Under the pieces are notes generated by a model. That model searched no databases, was not told the DNA's origin, and worked only from the letters and a program-made list of their open reading frames with translations. From MPNP01 sp026709725 (lineage in GTDB: Bacteria > Pseudomonadota > Alphaproteobacteria > Rhodobacterales > Rhodobacteraceae): a DNA stretch of 64,000 bases. The position numbers and the translations under genes were made by a program. Positions within the stretch are counted from its first letter, which is position 1. Each line of letters opens with the position of its first letter. Of the stretch, positions 36,612-45,651 are shown in pieces. The DNA is taken from the NCBI GenBank assembly GCA_965200805.1, contig OZ241384.1:1798001-1862000 (forward strand), given 5' to 3'.

Positions 36612-37790
36612 CTATCCGCATCTCTGCGGTTCCGTGATTTCTTTCAATGGACGTCGGTCAGGCTCCATGAAGTCCAGGAAGTTGTCCTTCAATAGTGTCA
36701 CAATCGCCCGCAGCGCCTCATCATGTGACGCGCCCGCTTTCCGGGCAGAAGTGTACACCTCCCGCTGGCGATCAGCAGACGAGCCCTTTTCCACAATGGT
36801 TCGAATGTGGACGAGGTCATGCTCACATTCAAGATTGCAGGCGTCATCATAGAGGAGAACAACAAGTTCATCGGCAAGTTTGGCAAACGGGACAGTTTTG
36901 CTGATGCCGAGATCAATAAGACTGCCGGTGCAGCCAAAGCGCCGGGCGCGCCAACGGTTTTCCGAGACCAGGGTGGAGGGGTACTGACGCCATTGCTGAT
37001 TCTGTGACCGCAGCCTGTAGAGAAACAGGATCAGGGACTGATAGAGAGCTGCAATGGCCAATGTATCATCAAGGCAGCTGCAGATATCGGTGATGCGTTG
37101 TTCCAATGTTGGAAATTTTGCCGAGGGTCGCATGTCCCACCAGAGTTTCGTCGCGTCTTCGATGCAGCCGGTTCCAACCAATTGGTCAACGAGGGACTGA
37201 TAATCAGCGTAGGATTGCAGCGGGTCGGGAATCCCGGTCCGGGGCAGTGAATCAAACACACCCAAACGATAGGAAGCCATGCTGGTATCATAACCCTCCC
37301 AGAAGGGTGACGAGCATGACAGAGCAAGCATATGTGGCAGGAAATATGTCGCCTGTTTCATCAGATCAATCCGTAAATCCGGATCTTCAATCTCAATATG
37401 GATATGCATGCCGCAGATCAGGAGGCGGTCAGCACCATGACCAAGATCAGTGTTCAGGGCCTGGTACCGTTCTTTTTGCGTGACAGATTGCTCACGCCAG
37501 CTGGAAAAGGGATGTGTCGATGCGGCAATGATTGCATAACCGAATTCACTGGCCTTGGCTGTCACAAGTTTCCGCAGTCTTGCCAATTCCCGCCCGCTCT
37601 CGGCGATTGAGGTGCAGGGCGGTGTCCCGACTTCAATCTGGCACTGGAGATATTCGTTTGTGACCTGATTGCCACATTCCTTCTGGCACTCCTCAATCAA
37701 TTCCGGAACGGGCTCCCGGACCAGATCAAGTGTCTCCTGATCGACAATCAGATACTCTTCTTCAATCCCCAGGCGCAGTGAAGGCTTCAT
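36612..37790 (-). CDS. ybdK: YbdK-type glutamate-cysteine ligase-like carboxylate-amine ligase
   Basis: A 392-aa GCS2-family protein. The signature LRLGIEEEYLIVDQETLDLV is at the N-terminus, followed by QCQIEVGTPPCTSIAESGRE, RLLICGMHIHIEI, HMLALSCSSPFWEGYDTSMA and WWDMRPSAKFPTLEQRITDI. These are the YbdK motifs. In Escherichia coli the family has weak glutamate-cysteine ligase activity; the true substrate is unknown. The ATG at 37790 is well placed. No partner gene is adjacent. Confidence 0.92.
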   Translation of the reverse strand: MKPSLRLGIEEEYLIVDQETLDLVREPVPELIEECQKECGNQVTNEYLQCQIEVGTPPCTSIAESGRELARLRKLVTAKASEFGYAIIAASTHPFSSWREQSVTQKERYQALNTDLGHGADRLLICGMHIHIEIEDPDLRIDLMKQATYFLPHMLALSCSSPFWEGYDTSMASYRLGVFDSLPRTGIPDPLQSYADYQSLVDQLVGTGCIEDATKLWWDMRPSAKFPTLEQRITDICSCLDDTLAIAALYQSLILFLYRLRSQNQQWRQYPSTLVSENRWRARRFGCTGSLIDLGISKTVPFAKLADELVVLLYDDACNLECEHDLVHIRTIVEKGSSADRQREVYTSARKAGASHDEALRAIVTLLKDNFLDFMEPDRRPLKEITEPQRCG

Positions 37791-37970
37791 TCCTATCGTT
37801 CCTGTACTCCGGTTGGGTGCGTTGATTGCTGCCGATCACCCCGGTGTCTGGTGCACACCAGCATACCAGGCATTGCCATTGAACCCAATGCGAGATCCGT
37901 ACCGGAAATCTGAACCAGGCCAACATGTGGATCGGCAATCTGATGCGCATGATGGCGTTCTGGCAGCAAT

Positions 37971-38045
37971 TGGCAGTCCCTAGGGGAATCGAACCCCTCT
38001 CTCCAGGTTGAAAACCTGGTATCCTAACCGATAGACGAAGGGACC
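37971..38045 (-). tRNA. tRNA-Glu (TTC anticodon)
   Basis: On the minus strand the acceptor GGTCCCT pairs with AGGGACT, starting with a G-U pair. The D arm is TCTATCGGTTAGGA, the anticodon arm is CCAGG-TTTTCAA-CCTGG with anticodon TTC, the T arm is AGGGG-TTCGATT-CCCCT, discriminator G is followed by an encoded CCA. All agree with bacterial tRNA-Glu. Confidence 0.96.
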
Positions 38046-38060
38046 ACCCTCGCATTCCCC

Positions 38061-38088
38061 TATATAAAGACAGCAATCCTGCGTGCAA
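38061..38088 (-). promoter_or_regulatory. Promoter for tRNA-Glu
   Basis: Reading the minus strand there is TTGCAC (38088-38083), then a 16-bp spacer, then TATATA (38066-38061). The -10 lies 15 bp upstream of the tRNA 5' end, consistent with a housekeeping sigma-70 promoter for tRNA-Glu. It was found by eye and not confirmed by start-site data. Confidence 0.5.
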
Positions 38089-38354
38089 GTACACTTTGAG
38101 AAAAAGCATATCCATTGCGGACACGTTTCAGGTGACGACATGCTGCAAAAAATCAAGTCACCGCGGCACCAGAATGGAGAGGACAGAACAATGTATCCTC
38201 ATCTCCGGCCCGATGGCAAACAGGAGTCAGATCAGGGCAGGAGGCGTCAGCACTGGGGTATTTGATGCGGAGCTGGGGCGCCGGTGAGGGAATAGTCCCT
38301 CTACCCACCTTGCTTCGCAGCATTGTCGCCCTTGGCATGTCCGGCAGATTCAAT

Positions 38355-38530
38355 CTACTTCCCCTCAAGATCGTTGATGCGATCAAGAGCCTCATCAAGA
38401 TCCGCCGCGATGCTGTCTATTCGGCTTGAAATCTGTCGGGTGTAATAAGACCTGCAATCGTGATGGCGACGGGTATGGCAAAGGCAACGATGCCGATCAG
38501 GATTGACAATGCCTGCAGATAGATGGCAAT
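38355..38530 (-). pseudogene. Small membrane/coiled-coil protein remnant, frameshifted
   Basis: Two minus-strand frames together read IYLQALSILIGIVAFAIPVA, ITIAGLI, then after a one-base shift ISSRIDSIAADLDEALDRIN and DLEGK before the stop at 38355. This is a hydrophobic helix followed by a short amphipathic tail. The size class and helix-plus-coil design recall the small membrane protein at 11280-11573, though in the opposite order. A frameshift around 38432 separates the parts, so either this is a pseudogene or the sequence has an indel. Confidence 0.35.
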
Positions 38531-38555
38531 TGGGACGCCTTCACACAACGTACGA

Positions 38556-38816
38556 TCACAGCGGCAGGCGGCGGCGCGTCGGGCGGCCCCTCATGGCCTG
38601 CTCGCGCTCCCACTTCAATGCGGCATCCCGGGTTGTCATGTACCCAACCTTTACAATATGCCCGCCCCCGTAGGCATTTTGGTGTTCGGCTTCACGGCGG
38701 GCCAGATCGTTCGTGATGCCGGTGTGGACGATCCTGCGATCTTTCTTGAAATGATACCTGTAGGTGTTCCGTGGCACCGTCGACATCCCCATCAATGGTT
38801 GATCATGCCGCCCCAT
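38556..38816 (-). CDS. GIY-YIG-like nuclease domain protein, small
   Basis: An 86-aa protein matching short GIY-YIG proteins: YRYHFKKDRRIVHTGITNDL, ARREAEHQNAYGGGHIVKVG and TRDAALKWEREQ. The pattern 'Y-x-Y-(10)-HTGITNDLxRRExEH' is the GIY-YIG-like core with catalytic Arg in DLARREAEH, but the canonical GIY is TGI here. Many such proteins are annotated only by the fold. The start may be at 38786. Possible roles include mobile-element endonuclease activity or DNA repair; unresolved. Confidence 0.7.
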   Translation of the reverse strand: MGRHDQPLMGMSTVPRNTYRYHFKKDRRIVHTGITNDLARREAEHQNAYGGGHIVKVGYMTTRDAALKWEREQAMRGRPTRRRLPL

Positions 38817-39884
38817 TTGCAGCAGTGCGCAAATCTAAGTCAATGCTGGATTTTAACCCGAAGCTCCAAAGTCTTTCCAACCAAAAAACGGGTTTGCCCT
38901 TGTATTCTGGGCGCACATGGGCTTTCACGACCGGAGAGTGTCGCCAGTCATCAATTCTCCCGATGCCGCTCTCCGCCTGACATCATCTTTGCATGCCTGT
39001 CGTGGCAGGGGTCATCACTCCCGACACATCGCCCGGTCATCGGCAACCATTGGCGCACCGCACCGCCTCAATCCTCCGGCGCAAATCCCATCCACCATCA
39101 GGGTCAGGGCGGAGATGGCATGGTCAGCAAGCGCACCCGATCACTCTCTTCCGACTCCCCTGAACAGATGTGGGCTTCTCCGCGTGCATCAAGGGACTCT
39201 GGACCCTGCCCGGGGGTGGCACGGCTGTCACGGACTTTGAGACACCCCTTGCCTGCCGGGGCGCGTGCCCGTGCACCCACCGGGCGCCTTTCAACAGGAC
39301 ACTGTGGACTCTCGGATCCTGATCCTGTCGACCCGGTTCCATGCGAATCGGCACACGGCATGATTCTCCCGACACGGTCAGCCGTCTGCCCGCGCAGCCG
39401 GCAGACGGTACCTGGACCGCGCTGGCACGGGCATTGTGTGCGCATGAGAACCGGCACAAGGCGAAGGGCGTCCCCTGCCCGGCAGCAGCCCTGGACCTGC
39501 CCCTGCCGCCATCGGGTCCTGCGGGACTCTGCAAGCCCGGAGTTGACAGTGTCCTGCTGAAAGGTCCTGTCCTGCGGATACCCGACCATTGATCGGCCTG
39601 GGAGGGGCGCAGACTGTCCCGGTGGCGCCCCTTCCTGAAAAACCGGACATGGTCAGGATCGGGGACATGCGCTGATGGGGTTCGGGAGGTTCGGGTAAGG
39701 GTTCTCCACTTCCGGTCGGGGGTGCAATGCCCGGAGGATCAAGCCAGAGCCACGGTGGACGGCGGTCTTGCCTTGCCCATCAGGATGAGCATGAACGCGG
39801 ATGCCTGATTGAGGGAGAGTGCATCCTCCCGGGCTGATCCCGGCCGGCACAATCCCCGGCGGTTGCACAGCAGGCGATACAGGC
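38817..39884. other. Gene-free 1.07 kb containing an inverted-repeat structure
   Basis: Open frames on both strands have no signatures. Visible structure: an imperfect inverted repeat between about 39285-39315 (CTTTCAACAGGACACTGTGG) and 39536-39565 (whose complement reads CTTTCAGCAGGACACTGTCA), and a hairpin inside it at 39382-39408 (CCGTCTGCC pairing with GGCAGACGG). Together they resemble a second miniature element of about 280 bp. I see nothing further that can be named. Confidence 0.5.
39285..39565. repeat. About 280-bp inverted-repeat (MITE-like) structure
   Basis: Left arm at about 39287-39315 and right arm at about 39536-39563 are complementary with a few mismatches. An internal perfect 9-bp stem with a 9-nt loop occurs at 39382-39408. 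No coding content. The arms differ from those of the GC-rich element family, so this is a distinct element or a structured RNA; both are guesses. Confidence 0.4.
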
Positions 39885-41639
39885 TCAGATTTTGGCGGCA
39901 TCCTCAATGTTGAACCGGGTCTGACGTCCACCGTGACCGGCCATGCTGACGGTTCCGGCAAGATGGACGGGCGCGTGGCTGCAATGGCGCAGGAACATGC
40001 CGAGTTCTGACTGGTAGCCCCCCGGAACAAACCCGTTCAGGGACCCGTTGTCGTTGCCACTCAGTTCAAGGCGCAAACTTTCCGTTCCGTATTTGCGACG
40101 TTTGAGAATATGCTGATGGGTCAGGACAAAACGGGGCCGCGGAGAGCCAATGCCGAAGGGCCCGATTCTGTCTATGGTCTTCATGAGACGATAATTCACC
40201 GCCTCGGGCTTCAATATGCCATCAAGGCGAACATCCTGACAGGATTTATGCATGGGATTCTGATGGTGGAGCTCAGCACTGAGTGCCTCCAGGACCGTCA
40301 GGATGCCCCCTGGTGGCATTGCAAGGACTGCTTTCATCGGGTGACCGCCACCGTTGATGGCCAATCCGCGCATCTTGCAGTTCGCAATGGCGACTCCAAG
40401 ATTGAAACCCGGTACACCAACCCCGACAGCTGAGGATACCGGGCTGTCCAGACGGATGGCCAGGCCAGGCCAGTTGAACCGTTCCTGCAGGGCAGCGGCG
40501 ATTGCCTCAAGGTGATGACACGCCCAGTTGTGACTGGCGGCCCACACCATGCCTTTGGCCGCCTTGCGACCCGATGCCAGATCGCAGGCCTCGATGATGG
40601 ACTGCTCGCGTGCCGGAGCCCGATCCTCATGAAACTGGTCCAGAACTGCGGCAGGGCTGCTTGCGTCCGCAGGGTGGGTCGCGCTCAGCAACTGGTATGT
40701 CAGGGGGCTGTGCCCCGGATATTCACCATGCGCCATGCGGGCAGCAAAACCGCTCCTCAGATCATGAAAGCGGAGTTTGTGTCGAAGTGGGATTGCGTCC
40801 ATGAGGGCACTGAAGCCGGGATGGGTGCGCTGCCGGATCTGCGCAAGGCCCGGCAGAATGAATGGCCGATTATTGGCGTGCAGGGAAACCCGTTCGGCCG
40901 CGCAGGCCATGCAGACATATTGTGCGAGTGTGGTCCGGTCAAATGTCGGGGAACCCATTGCATGCAGGCGTGTATGGATTGCCTCCAGCAATAAATTGGT
41001 CAGGCCTGCGGTACACAGATCGGCATAGTGGCCCGATTCATCGTGGCGATTGCCATTGACATGAGCAGGGGCAGCGGGTCCTTCAGGATTCCTGGCATCA
41101 TTGTCGATGACAAGAATATCGTTTGCCCGGGGCTTGTGATCAGGGTCGAGCGGTGTGTCTCCAAGATCAAGCAAGACAATCAGGTTGTGTGTATCGAGAA
41201 GTTCGGCGATCGGATAGCTGGCTGCGGGTTTGGATACAAAACGCACTGTGAGTTGTTCGGGATTGGCCATGCAGGCCTGCATGGCGATCTGCATCATGAC
41301 CATGGCGCAGCAGCCATCAATGCCTGTGTCGGCCACGATTGCAATCGCCTCATGCCTGCGGATGGCATCGACAAGACGGTCAGCGGCCCGTTCGAGGTCC
41401 ATGAGATCCTGCCCGGCAGCGTTTGGATCAATCGGTTGCGGGTCAAGATAGGCAGCGACATCCCAGGGCTTCAGATTGCGGCGAGCCAGGGCCCGTGCAA
41501 GAACACTGGGCACGCCGCAGTGTTGGGCAATCTGCAGGGACAGACGATCCTGCCCCGGCGAGAGACCCTGCCAGCGGCGACCGGTGACAGACTCCGCAAC
41601 CCCGAGATAGGGAGGCTGCGTCCATGACGATCTCAGCAT
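39885..41639 (-). CDS. recJ: RecJ homologue with a degenerate DHH active site
   Basis: A RecJ-like protein of about 584 aa (start MLRSSWTQPP at 41639; a frame extends to 41705). It aligns to RecJ throughout: VAESVTGRRW, LARRNLKPWDVAAYLDP, LTNLLLEAI, GVPGFNLGVAIANCKMRG and GGGHPMKAV. Catalytic positions are changed. Motif I, usually DYDVDG, reads DTGIDG (104-109); motif II reads LLDLGDT; motif III, usually VDHH, reads VIDNDA (177-182), losing both histidines; the C-terminal GGGHAMAAG reads GGGHPMKAV. It is almost certainly impaired as a 5'-3' exonuclease. Order hom-glpX-recJ is ancestral in alphaproteobacteria, so this is the vertical RecJ, not an import. The frame is intact over its full length. 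Confidence 0.85.
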   Translation of the reverse strand: MLRSSWTQPPYLGVAESVTGRRWQGLSPGQDRLSLQIAQHCGVPSVLARALARRNLKPWDVAAYLDPQPIDPNAAGQDLMDLERAADRLVDAIRRHEAIAIVADTGIDGCCAMVMMQIAMQACMANPEQLTVRFVSKPAASYPIAELLDTHNLIVLLDLGDTPLDPDHKPRANDILVIDNDARNPEGPAAPAHVNGNRHDESGHYADLCTAGLTNLLLEAIHTRLHAMGSPTFDRTTLAQYVCMACAAERVSLHANNRPFILPGLAQIRQRTHPGFSALMDAIPLRHKLRFHDLRSGFAARMAHGEYPGHSPLTYQLLSATHPADASSPAAVLDQFHEDRAPAREQSIIEACDLASGRKAAKGMVWAASHNWACHHLEAIAAALQERFNWPGLAIRLDSPVSSAVGVGVPGFNLGVAIANCKMRGLAINGGGHPMKAVLAMPPGGILTVLEALSAELHHQNPMHKSCQDVRLDGILKPEAVNYRLMKTIDRIGPFGIGSPRPRFVLTHQHILKRRKYGTESLRLELSGNDNGSLNGFVPGGYQSELGMFLRHCSHAPVHLAGTVSMAGHGGRQTRFNIEDAAKI

Positions 41640-41694
41640 GACAGTGCCCGGGATCGCCTGATTCTGTTCCACCCCGTAAGTTCGCGATGGCCCA

Positions 41695-42663
41695 TTACGG
41701 CACAACGGGATGACGATAATGCATGCGTCGCCGCGAACCTGTTCGGGAACGAAGAAGCAATGTCTCGGTTTCGATATATGTTTCTGTCATGCGGGTACCG
41801 GGCAGGATCGCGCCATCCGTGACACCGGTTGCAGCAAAAATGACATCATCCCGGACCATATCCTCAAGGGCATAAACCCGCTCAAGATCAGCAATGCCGA
41901 CCTTGTCAGCCCGGTTTCGTTCATCCATGTCCTGAAAAAGCAGGCGGCCATACATCTGGCCACCGAGACATCGCAGGGCAGCGGCTGCCAGCACCCCTTC
42001 GGGTGCACCACCGATCCCCATATACATGTCGATGCCGGTCTGGTGCGCCTCGGCCGTGTGGATAATTCCAGCCACATCTCCATCGGTGATCAGTCGGATT
42101 GCCGCACCGGTTGCACGAATCTGACGGATATGGTCCTCATGACGGGGCCGATCAAGAACACAGACAGTGATATCCCGGCAGGATCTTCCGGCAGACTCCG
42201 CCAGGATTTCAACCCGTTCCCCGGGCGTCTGCTCCAGAGTCACAAGACCGGCAGGATAGCCGGGGCCAATTGCGACCTTATCCATGTAGACATCCGGTGC
42301 ATGCAGCATTGATCCGCGCGGACCCATGGCGATAACAGTCAGGGCATTGGGCATATCTTTCGCTGTAAGCGATGTCCCCTCCAGCGGGTCCAGAGCAATG
42401 TCGACCCGTGGCCCGTTTCCGGTACCGACCCTCTCGCCGATATACAGCATCGGTGCCTTGTCCCGCTCGCCCTCACCGATGACGACAACACCATTGATAT
42501 CAAGCAAATTCAGTTGCTCGCGCATGGCATCGACCGCCGCCTGATCAGCTGCGGATTCATCACCGCGTCCAACATGTACGGCGGCAGCCAAAGCTGCCGC
42601 CTCGGATACGCGGGCCAGACCCAGTGAGAGCATGCGGTCCTTGAACTGGCCAACCTTGCTCAT
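41695..42663 (-). CDS. glpX: GlpX, class II fructose-1,6-bisphosphatase
   Basis: About 322 aa from the ATG at 42663 (MSKVGQFKDRMLSLGLARVS), chosen over the frame start at 42678 because it matches the family N-terminus. Motifs: VVVIGEGERDKAPMLYIGE, DIALDPLEGTSLTAKDMPNA (metal-binding DPLEGT), VYMDKVAIGPGY, RLITDGDVAGII, GGAPEGVLAAAALRCLGG. It hydrolyses fructose 1,6-bisphosphate in gluconeogenesis. It lies between hom and recJ in the same direction, 41 bp after hom. Confidence 0.96.
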   Translation of the reverse strand: MSKVGQFKDRMLSLGLARVSEAAALAAAVHVGRGDESAADQAAVDAMREQLNLLDINGVVVIGEGERDKAPMLYIGERVGTGNGPRVDIALDPLEGTSLTAKDMPNALTVIAMGPRGSMLHAPDVYMDKVAIGPGYPAGLVTLEQTPGERVEILAESAGRSCRDITVCVLDRPRHEDHIRQIRATGAAIRLITDGDVAGIIHTAEAHQTGIDMYMGIGGAPEGVLAAAALRCLGGQMYGRLLFQDMDERNRADKVGIADLERVYALEDMVRDDVIFAATGVTDGAILPGTRMTETYIETETLLLRSRTGSRRRMHYRHPVVP

Positions 42664-42704
42664 TCGACCGCTCCGCACTGTGCGGTGACAGCCCTGATCA
42701 TCCT

Positions 42705-44006
42705 TCAGCCCTTTTCGACTCGAAGATATACTGGTTCAGCAGCTGAGATTTCCGGTACAGATATCCGGGCCATGGCTGCATCCAGATGATCCCGGCCTGT
42801 TGCATGTGTCACGATGATAACCGGTGCCGTGTTGTTCTCATGGCGATATTGGCGCATGCGATCAATTGAGATTCCGGCGTCACCCAAGGCACCGGCGACC
42901 CTGGCAAGTACCCCCGGCCGGTCAACCAGAAGAAGGCGGAGATAATAGGGAACAGGGGTCGCGCATTTTGCGGTTGAGGGGGGTCCAAGATCCTGTGCCC
43001 GATGCCCGAATGCCGGTACACGCCGTCCTCTGGCGATGTCAGCGATGTCACTGACAACAGCCGATCCGGTCGGGCCGCCGCCGGCACCTGGACCCTGCAG
43101 GACAATCTGCCCCACCGGATCAGCTGTAATCGCAACAATGTTCATGGCTCCTTCGACACGTGCAAGCGGCGATTCGCGGGGCACGAGGCAGGGTTGGGTG
43201 CGTTGTTCAATTCCTGCTTCCGTGCGACGGGCGATACAGAGCAGTTTTATACGATAGCCCATATCCCGGGCCTGCTCGATATCGTCTATGGAGATCCGCT
43301 TGATCCCTTCGCGATCAATGCCAGCGTAGTGAACTGTGGTTCCAAATGCGATTGAAGTGAGGATTGCGAGTTTGTGCGCGGCATCAATTCCACCCACGTC
43401 AAGATTCGGGTCCGACTCCAGATAGCCAAGGCTCTCAGCCTCGGCAAAGACATCGGCATATGACTTGCCTTCCTCTTCCATGCGGGTGAGAATGTAGTTG
43501 CAGGTTCCGTTCATGACGCCGGCAATGGAATGGATTTCATTGGCGGCCAAACTGTCGATCAGTGCCTTTACGACGGGGATTCCGCCTGCTACAGCGGCTT
43601 CAAAAAGGAGACTTGCCCCCTTTTCCTCAGCAAGCGCTGCCAGACCTTGACCGTGCATGGCAAGCATGGCCTTGTTGGCTGTCACAACATGCTTGCCGCC
43701 TGACAGGGCGACCCGAACGGCATCATGCGCGATGCCTGTCTCTCCACCGATCAACTCAACCAGGACATCAATATCATCACGCTTCGCCAACTGGATCGGA
43801 TCTGCGATCCAATCACAGGACGCAACTTCCGGCGAACGCTTCTTCATGCGATCACGTGCTGTGACAGCGGCAATCTCAATTGTGCAGCCGGTCCGGCTTG
43901 CCAGCAGCGCGCTCTGGCGGCTGATAATCTCCACGACCGACTGCCCCACAGTCCCAAGACCCGCGATGCCAACCCTGAGACGGTTCACTGACAACACCTT
44001 TTCCAT
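42705..44006 (-). CDS. hom: Homoserine dehydrogenase
   Basis: A 433-aa NAD(P)-dependent dehydrogenase. It has the N-terminal Rossmann motif LRVGIAGLGTVGQSVVEIIS, the catalytic region VVTANKAMLAMHGQGLAALA, FEAAVAGGIPVVKALIDSLA, IAGVMNGTCNYILTRMEEEG, YLESDPNLDVGGIDAAHKLA, and a C-terminal ACT regulatory domain (YYLRLLLVDRPGVLARVAGA) that mediates threonine feedback. It makes homoserine for threonine and methionine synthesis, which connects with metY at 19183. Confidence 0.97.
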   Translation of the reverse strand: MEKVLSVNRLRVGIAGLGTVGQSVVEIISRQSALLASRTGCTIEIAAVTARDRMKKRSPEVASCDWIADPIQLAKRDDIDVLVELIGGETGIAHDAVRVALSGGKHVVTANKAMLAMHGQGLAALAEEKGASLLFEAAVAGGIPVVKALIDSLAANEIHSIAGVMNGTCNYILTRMEEEGKSYADVFAEAESLGYLESDPNLDVGGIDAAHKLAILTSIAFGTTVHYAGIDREGIKRISIDDIEQARDMGYRIKLLCIARRTEAGIEQRTQPCLVPRESPLARVEGAMNIVAITADPVGQIVLQGPGAGGGPTGSAVVSDIADIARGRRVPAFGHRAQDLGPPSTAKCATPVPYYLRLLLVDRPGVLARVAGALGDAGISIDRMRQYRHENNTAPVIIVTHATGRDHLDAAMARISVPEISAAEPVYLRVEKG

Positions 44007-44066
44007 TCATCGTCAACAAGCAGCCATCCGGTCATAACCTGCTGATCGATTGCGGCCATCAATCGG

Positions 44067-44318
44067 TTATTTGTCAACGCCCGCACCCTCCGGGAGATCA
44101 AAAGCCTCAGCAGGTGCCAGGTCTTCTGGCAGAGCACTGCCCGCAATGTGATTACTTTCCTCTTCCATCTCAATAACAGACGGTGGGATGCCAAGGCAGC
44201 CGGAGAGCCCGAACAGGCTGAACAGCAGTGCTGCCGGCAGAGACGGGTTCAGAAGCCGATGCCTGCAATCGCGGCCCCGGCCCACTTCAAGCACGGGCCC
44301 GGGTGACGGATTTCTCAT
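44067..44318 (-). CDS. Small predicted lipoprotein
   Basis: An 83-aa frame starting at the ATG at 44318. The sequence gives a hydrophobic segment and a lipobox LPAALLFSLFGLSGC (cysteine near residue 40), then an acidic, Glu/Pro-rich tail. It sits in the gap between glyA and hom, both on the same strand; the start is 22 bp after the glyA stop. A weak AGGGA lies upstream. The first 20 residues before the hydrophobic segment are unusually long for a signal peptide, so a later start is possible. No family recognised. Confidence 0.5.
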   Translation of the reverse strand: MRNPSPGPVLEVGRGRDCRHRLLNPSLPAALLFSLFGLSGCLGIPPSVIEMEEESNHIAGSALPEDLAPAEAFDLPEGAGVDK

Positions 44319-44340
44319 GTGACATTTCCCTGTCCCATCC

Positions 44341-45651
44341 TCATTCCCCAGATGCTGCCATATCCTGCTCCGGATACAATGGGAATCTCGTACACATTTC
44401 CTGAACCTCAATCCCGACAGTCCGTTCAATCTCTGCTGTGTCATGACCATTGGCCAGCGCTTTCAGGATCGCAAGGGTCCATTGACCGATCTGGATAAAT
44501 TCCTCCCTGCCAAAACCGCGGGTTGTGCCAGCGGGTGATCCCAACCGGATCCCGGATGTCACTGCCGGTTTTTCGGTATCATAGGGAATGCCATTCTTGT
44601 TGCAGGTGATCCGGGCCCGCCCCAGCGCCGCTTCCGCCATGTTCCCCTTGATGCCAAAGGGCCGGAGATCAACGAGCACAAGGTGCGTATCTGTCCCTTG
44701 CGTTATGATGTCCAGACCACCAGCCATCAGCGTATCGGCAAGTTGGCGGGCATTGGCAATCATGGCATCAGCATATGTCCTGAATGAGGGTTGCAGGGCT
44801 TCCCCGAATGCGACGGCTTTGGCGGCAATGATGTGCATCAGTGGACCTCCCTGCAAACCGGGAAAGATTGCCGCATTGACCTTCTTCATGATGTCGGCAT
44901 TATCGGAGAGGATCATGCCGCCGCGCGGACCGCGCAATGTCTTGTGGGTTGTGGCGGTGACGCAGTCGGCATGGGGCAGAGGGGGCGGGTGCACTCCTGC
45001 GGCCACCAGCCCGGCAATATGGGCCATATCAACCAGCAGATACGCCCCGACCGCCTCGGCGATTCTCCGAAACCTGGCAAAATCAATGATTCGCGGAACA
45101 GCCGAGCCACCGGCAATGATCAGTTGCGGACGGTGTTCCATGGCAAGGTCCTGCACCTGATCATAATCAATCATGGAATCCTGGCGGCGGACACCATAGT
45201 GGATTGCATTGAACCACTTTCCGGACTGGTTGGGTCGCGCTCCATGGGTCAGATGACCGCCTGCCGCGATATCCATTCCCAGTATGGTGTCTCCCGGTGA
45301 CAAAAGTGCAAGGAAGACACCCTGATTGGCCTGGCTGCCGGAATGCGGCTGCACATTTGCATGCTTGCAACCGAAAAGACGACATGCACGTTCAATGGCC
45401 AGATTTTCCGCAGCATCAACATGTGAGCAGCCACCATAATACCGGCGACCCGGATAGCCCTCGGCATATTTGTTTGTCAGGACAGAGCCTTGCGCGGCAA
45501 GGACAGCAGGAGAGACAAAGTTCTCCGAAGCAATGAGCTCGATCTCCCCGCGCTGTCGTGCGATTTCTGCCGTGATGGCATCGAAAAGATCCTGATCCTG
45601 TCCGGCCAGGCGCTGCATGTCAGCAACATCAATCCCATCGACGTATGTCAT
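44341..45651 (-). CDS. glyA: Serine hydroxymethyltransferase
   Basis: A 436-aa PLP enzyme: IELIASENFVSPAVLAAQGS, TNKYAEGYPGRRYYGGCSHV, FGCKHANVQPHSGSQANQGV, YLLVDMAHIAGLVAAGVHP, the PLP-lysine motif VTATTHKTLRGPRGGMI, and the C-terminal SGIRLGSPAGTTRGF. It converts serine to glycine and supplies one-carbon units, feeding FolD. The length is normal for alphaproteobacteria. Confidence 0.98.
   Translation of the reverse strand: MTYVDGIDVADMQRLAGQDQDLFDAITAEIARQRGEIELIASENFVSPAVLAAQGSVLTNKYAEGYPGRRYYGGCSHVDAAENLAIERACRLFGCKHANVQPHSGSQANQGVFLALLSPGDTILGMDIAAGGHLTHGARPNQSGKWFNAIHYGVRRQDSMIDYDQVQDLAMEHRPQLIIAGGSAVPRIIDFARFRRIAEAVGAYLLVDMAHIAGLVAAGVHPPPLPHADCVTATTHKTLRGPRGGMILSDNADIMKKVNAAIFPGLQGGPLMHIIAAKAVAFGEALQPSFRTYADAMIANARQLADTLMAGGLDIITQGTDTHLVLVDLRPFGIKGNMAEAALGRARITCNKNGIPYDTEKPAVTSGIRLGSPAGTTRGFGREEFIQIGQWTLAILKALANGHDTAEIERTVGIEVQEMCTRFPLYPEQDMAASGE

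Noticed and set aside
38523..39560. 345-codon plus-strand frame
   Set aside because: It lies opposite the GIY-YIG gene and the inverted-repeat region. No signatures and no credible start.
39885..41705. RecJ as pseudogene because of missing motifs
   Set aside because: The frame is intact and other RecJ regions are conserved, so it is reported as a degenerate but possibly functional protein.
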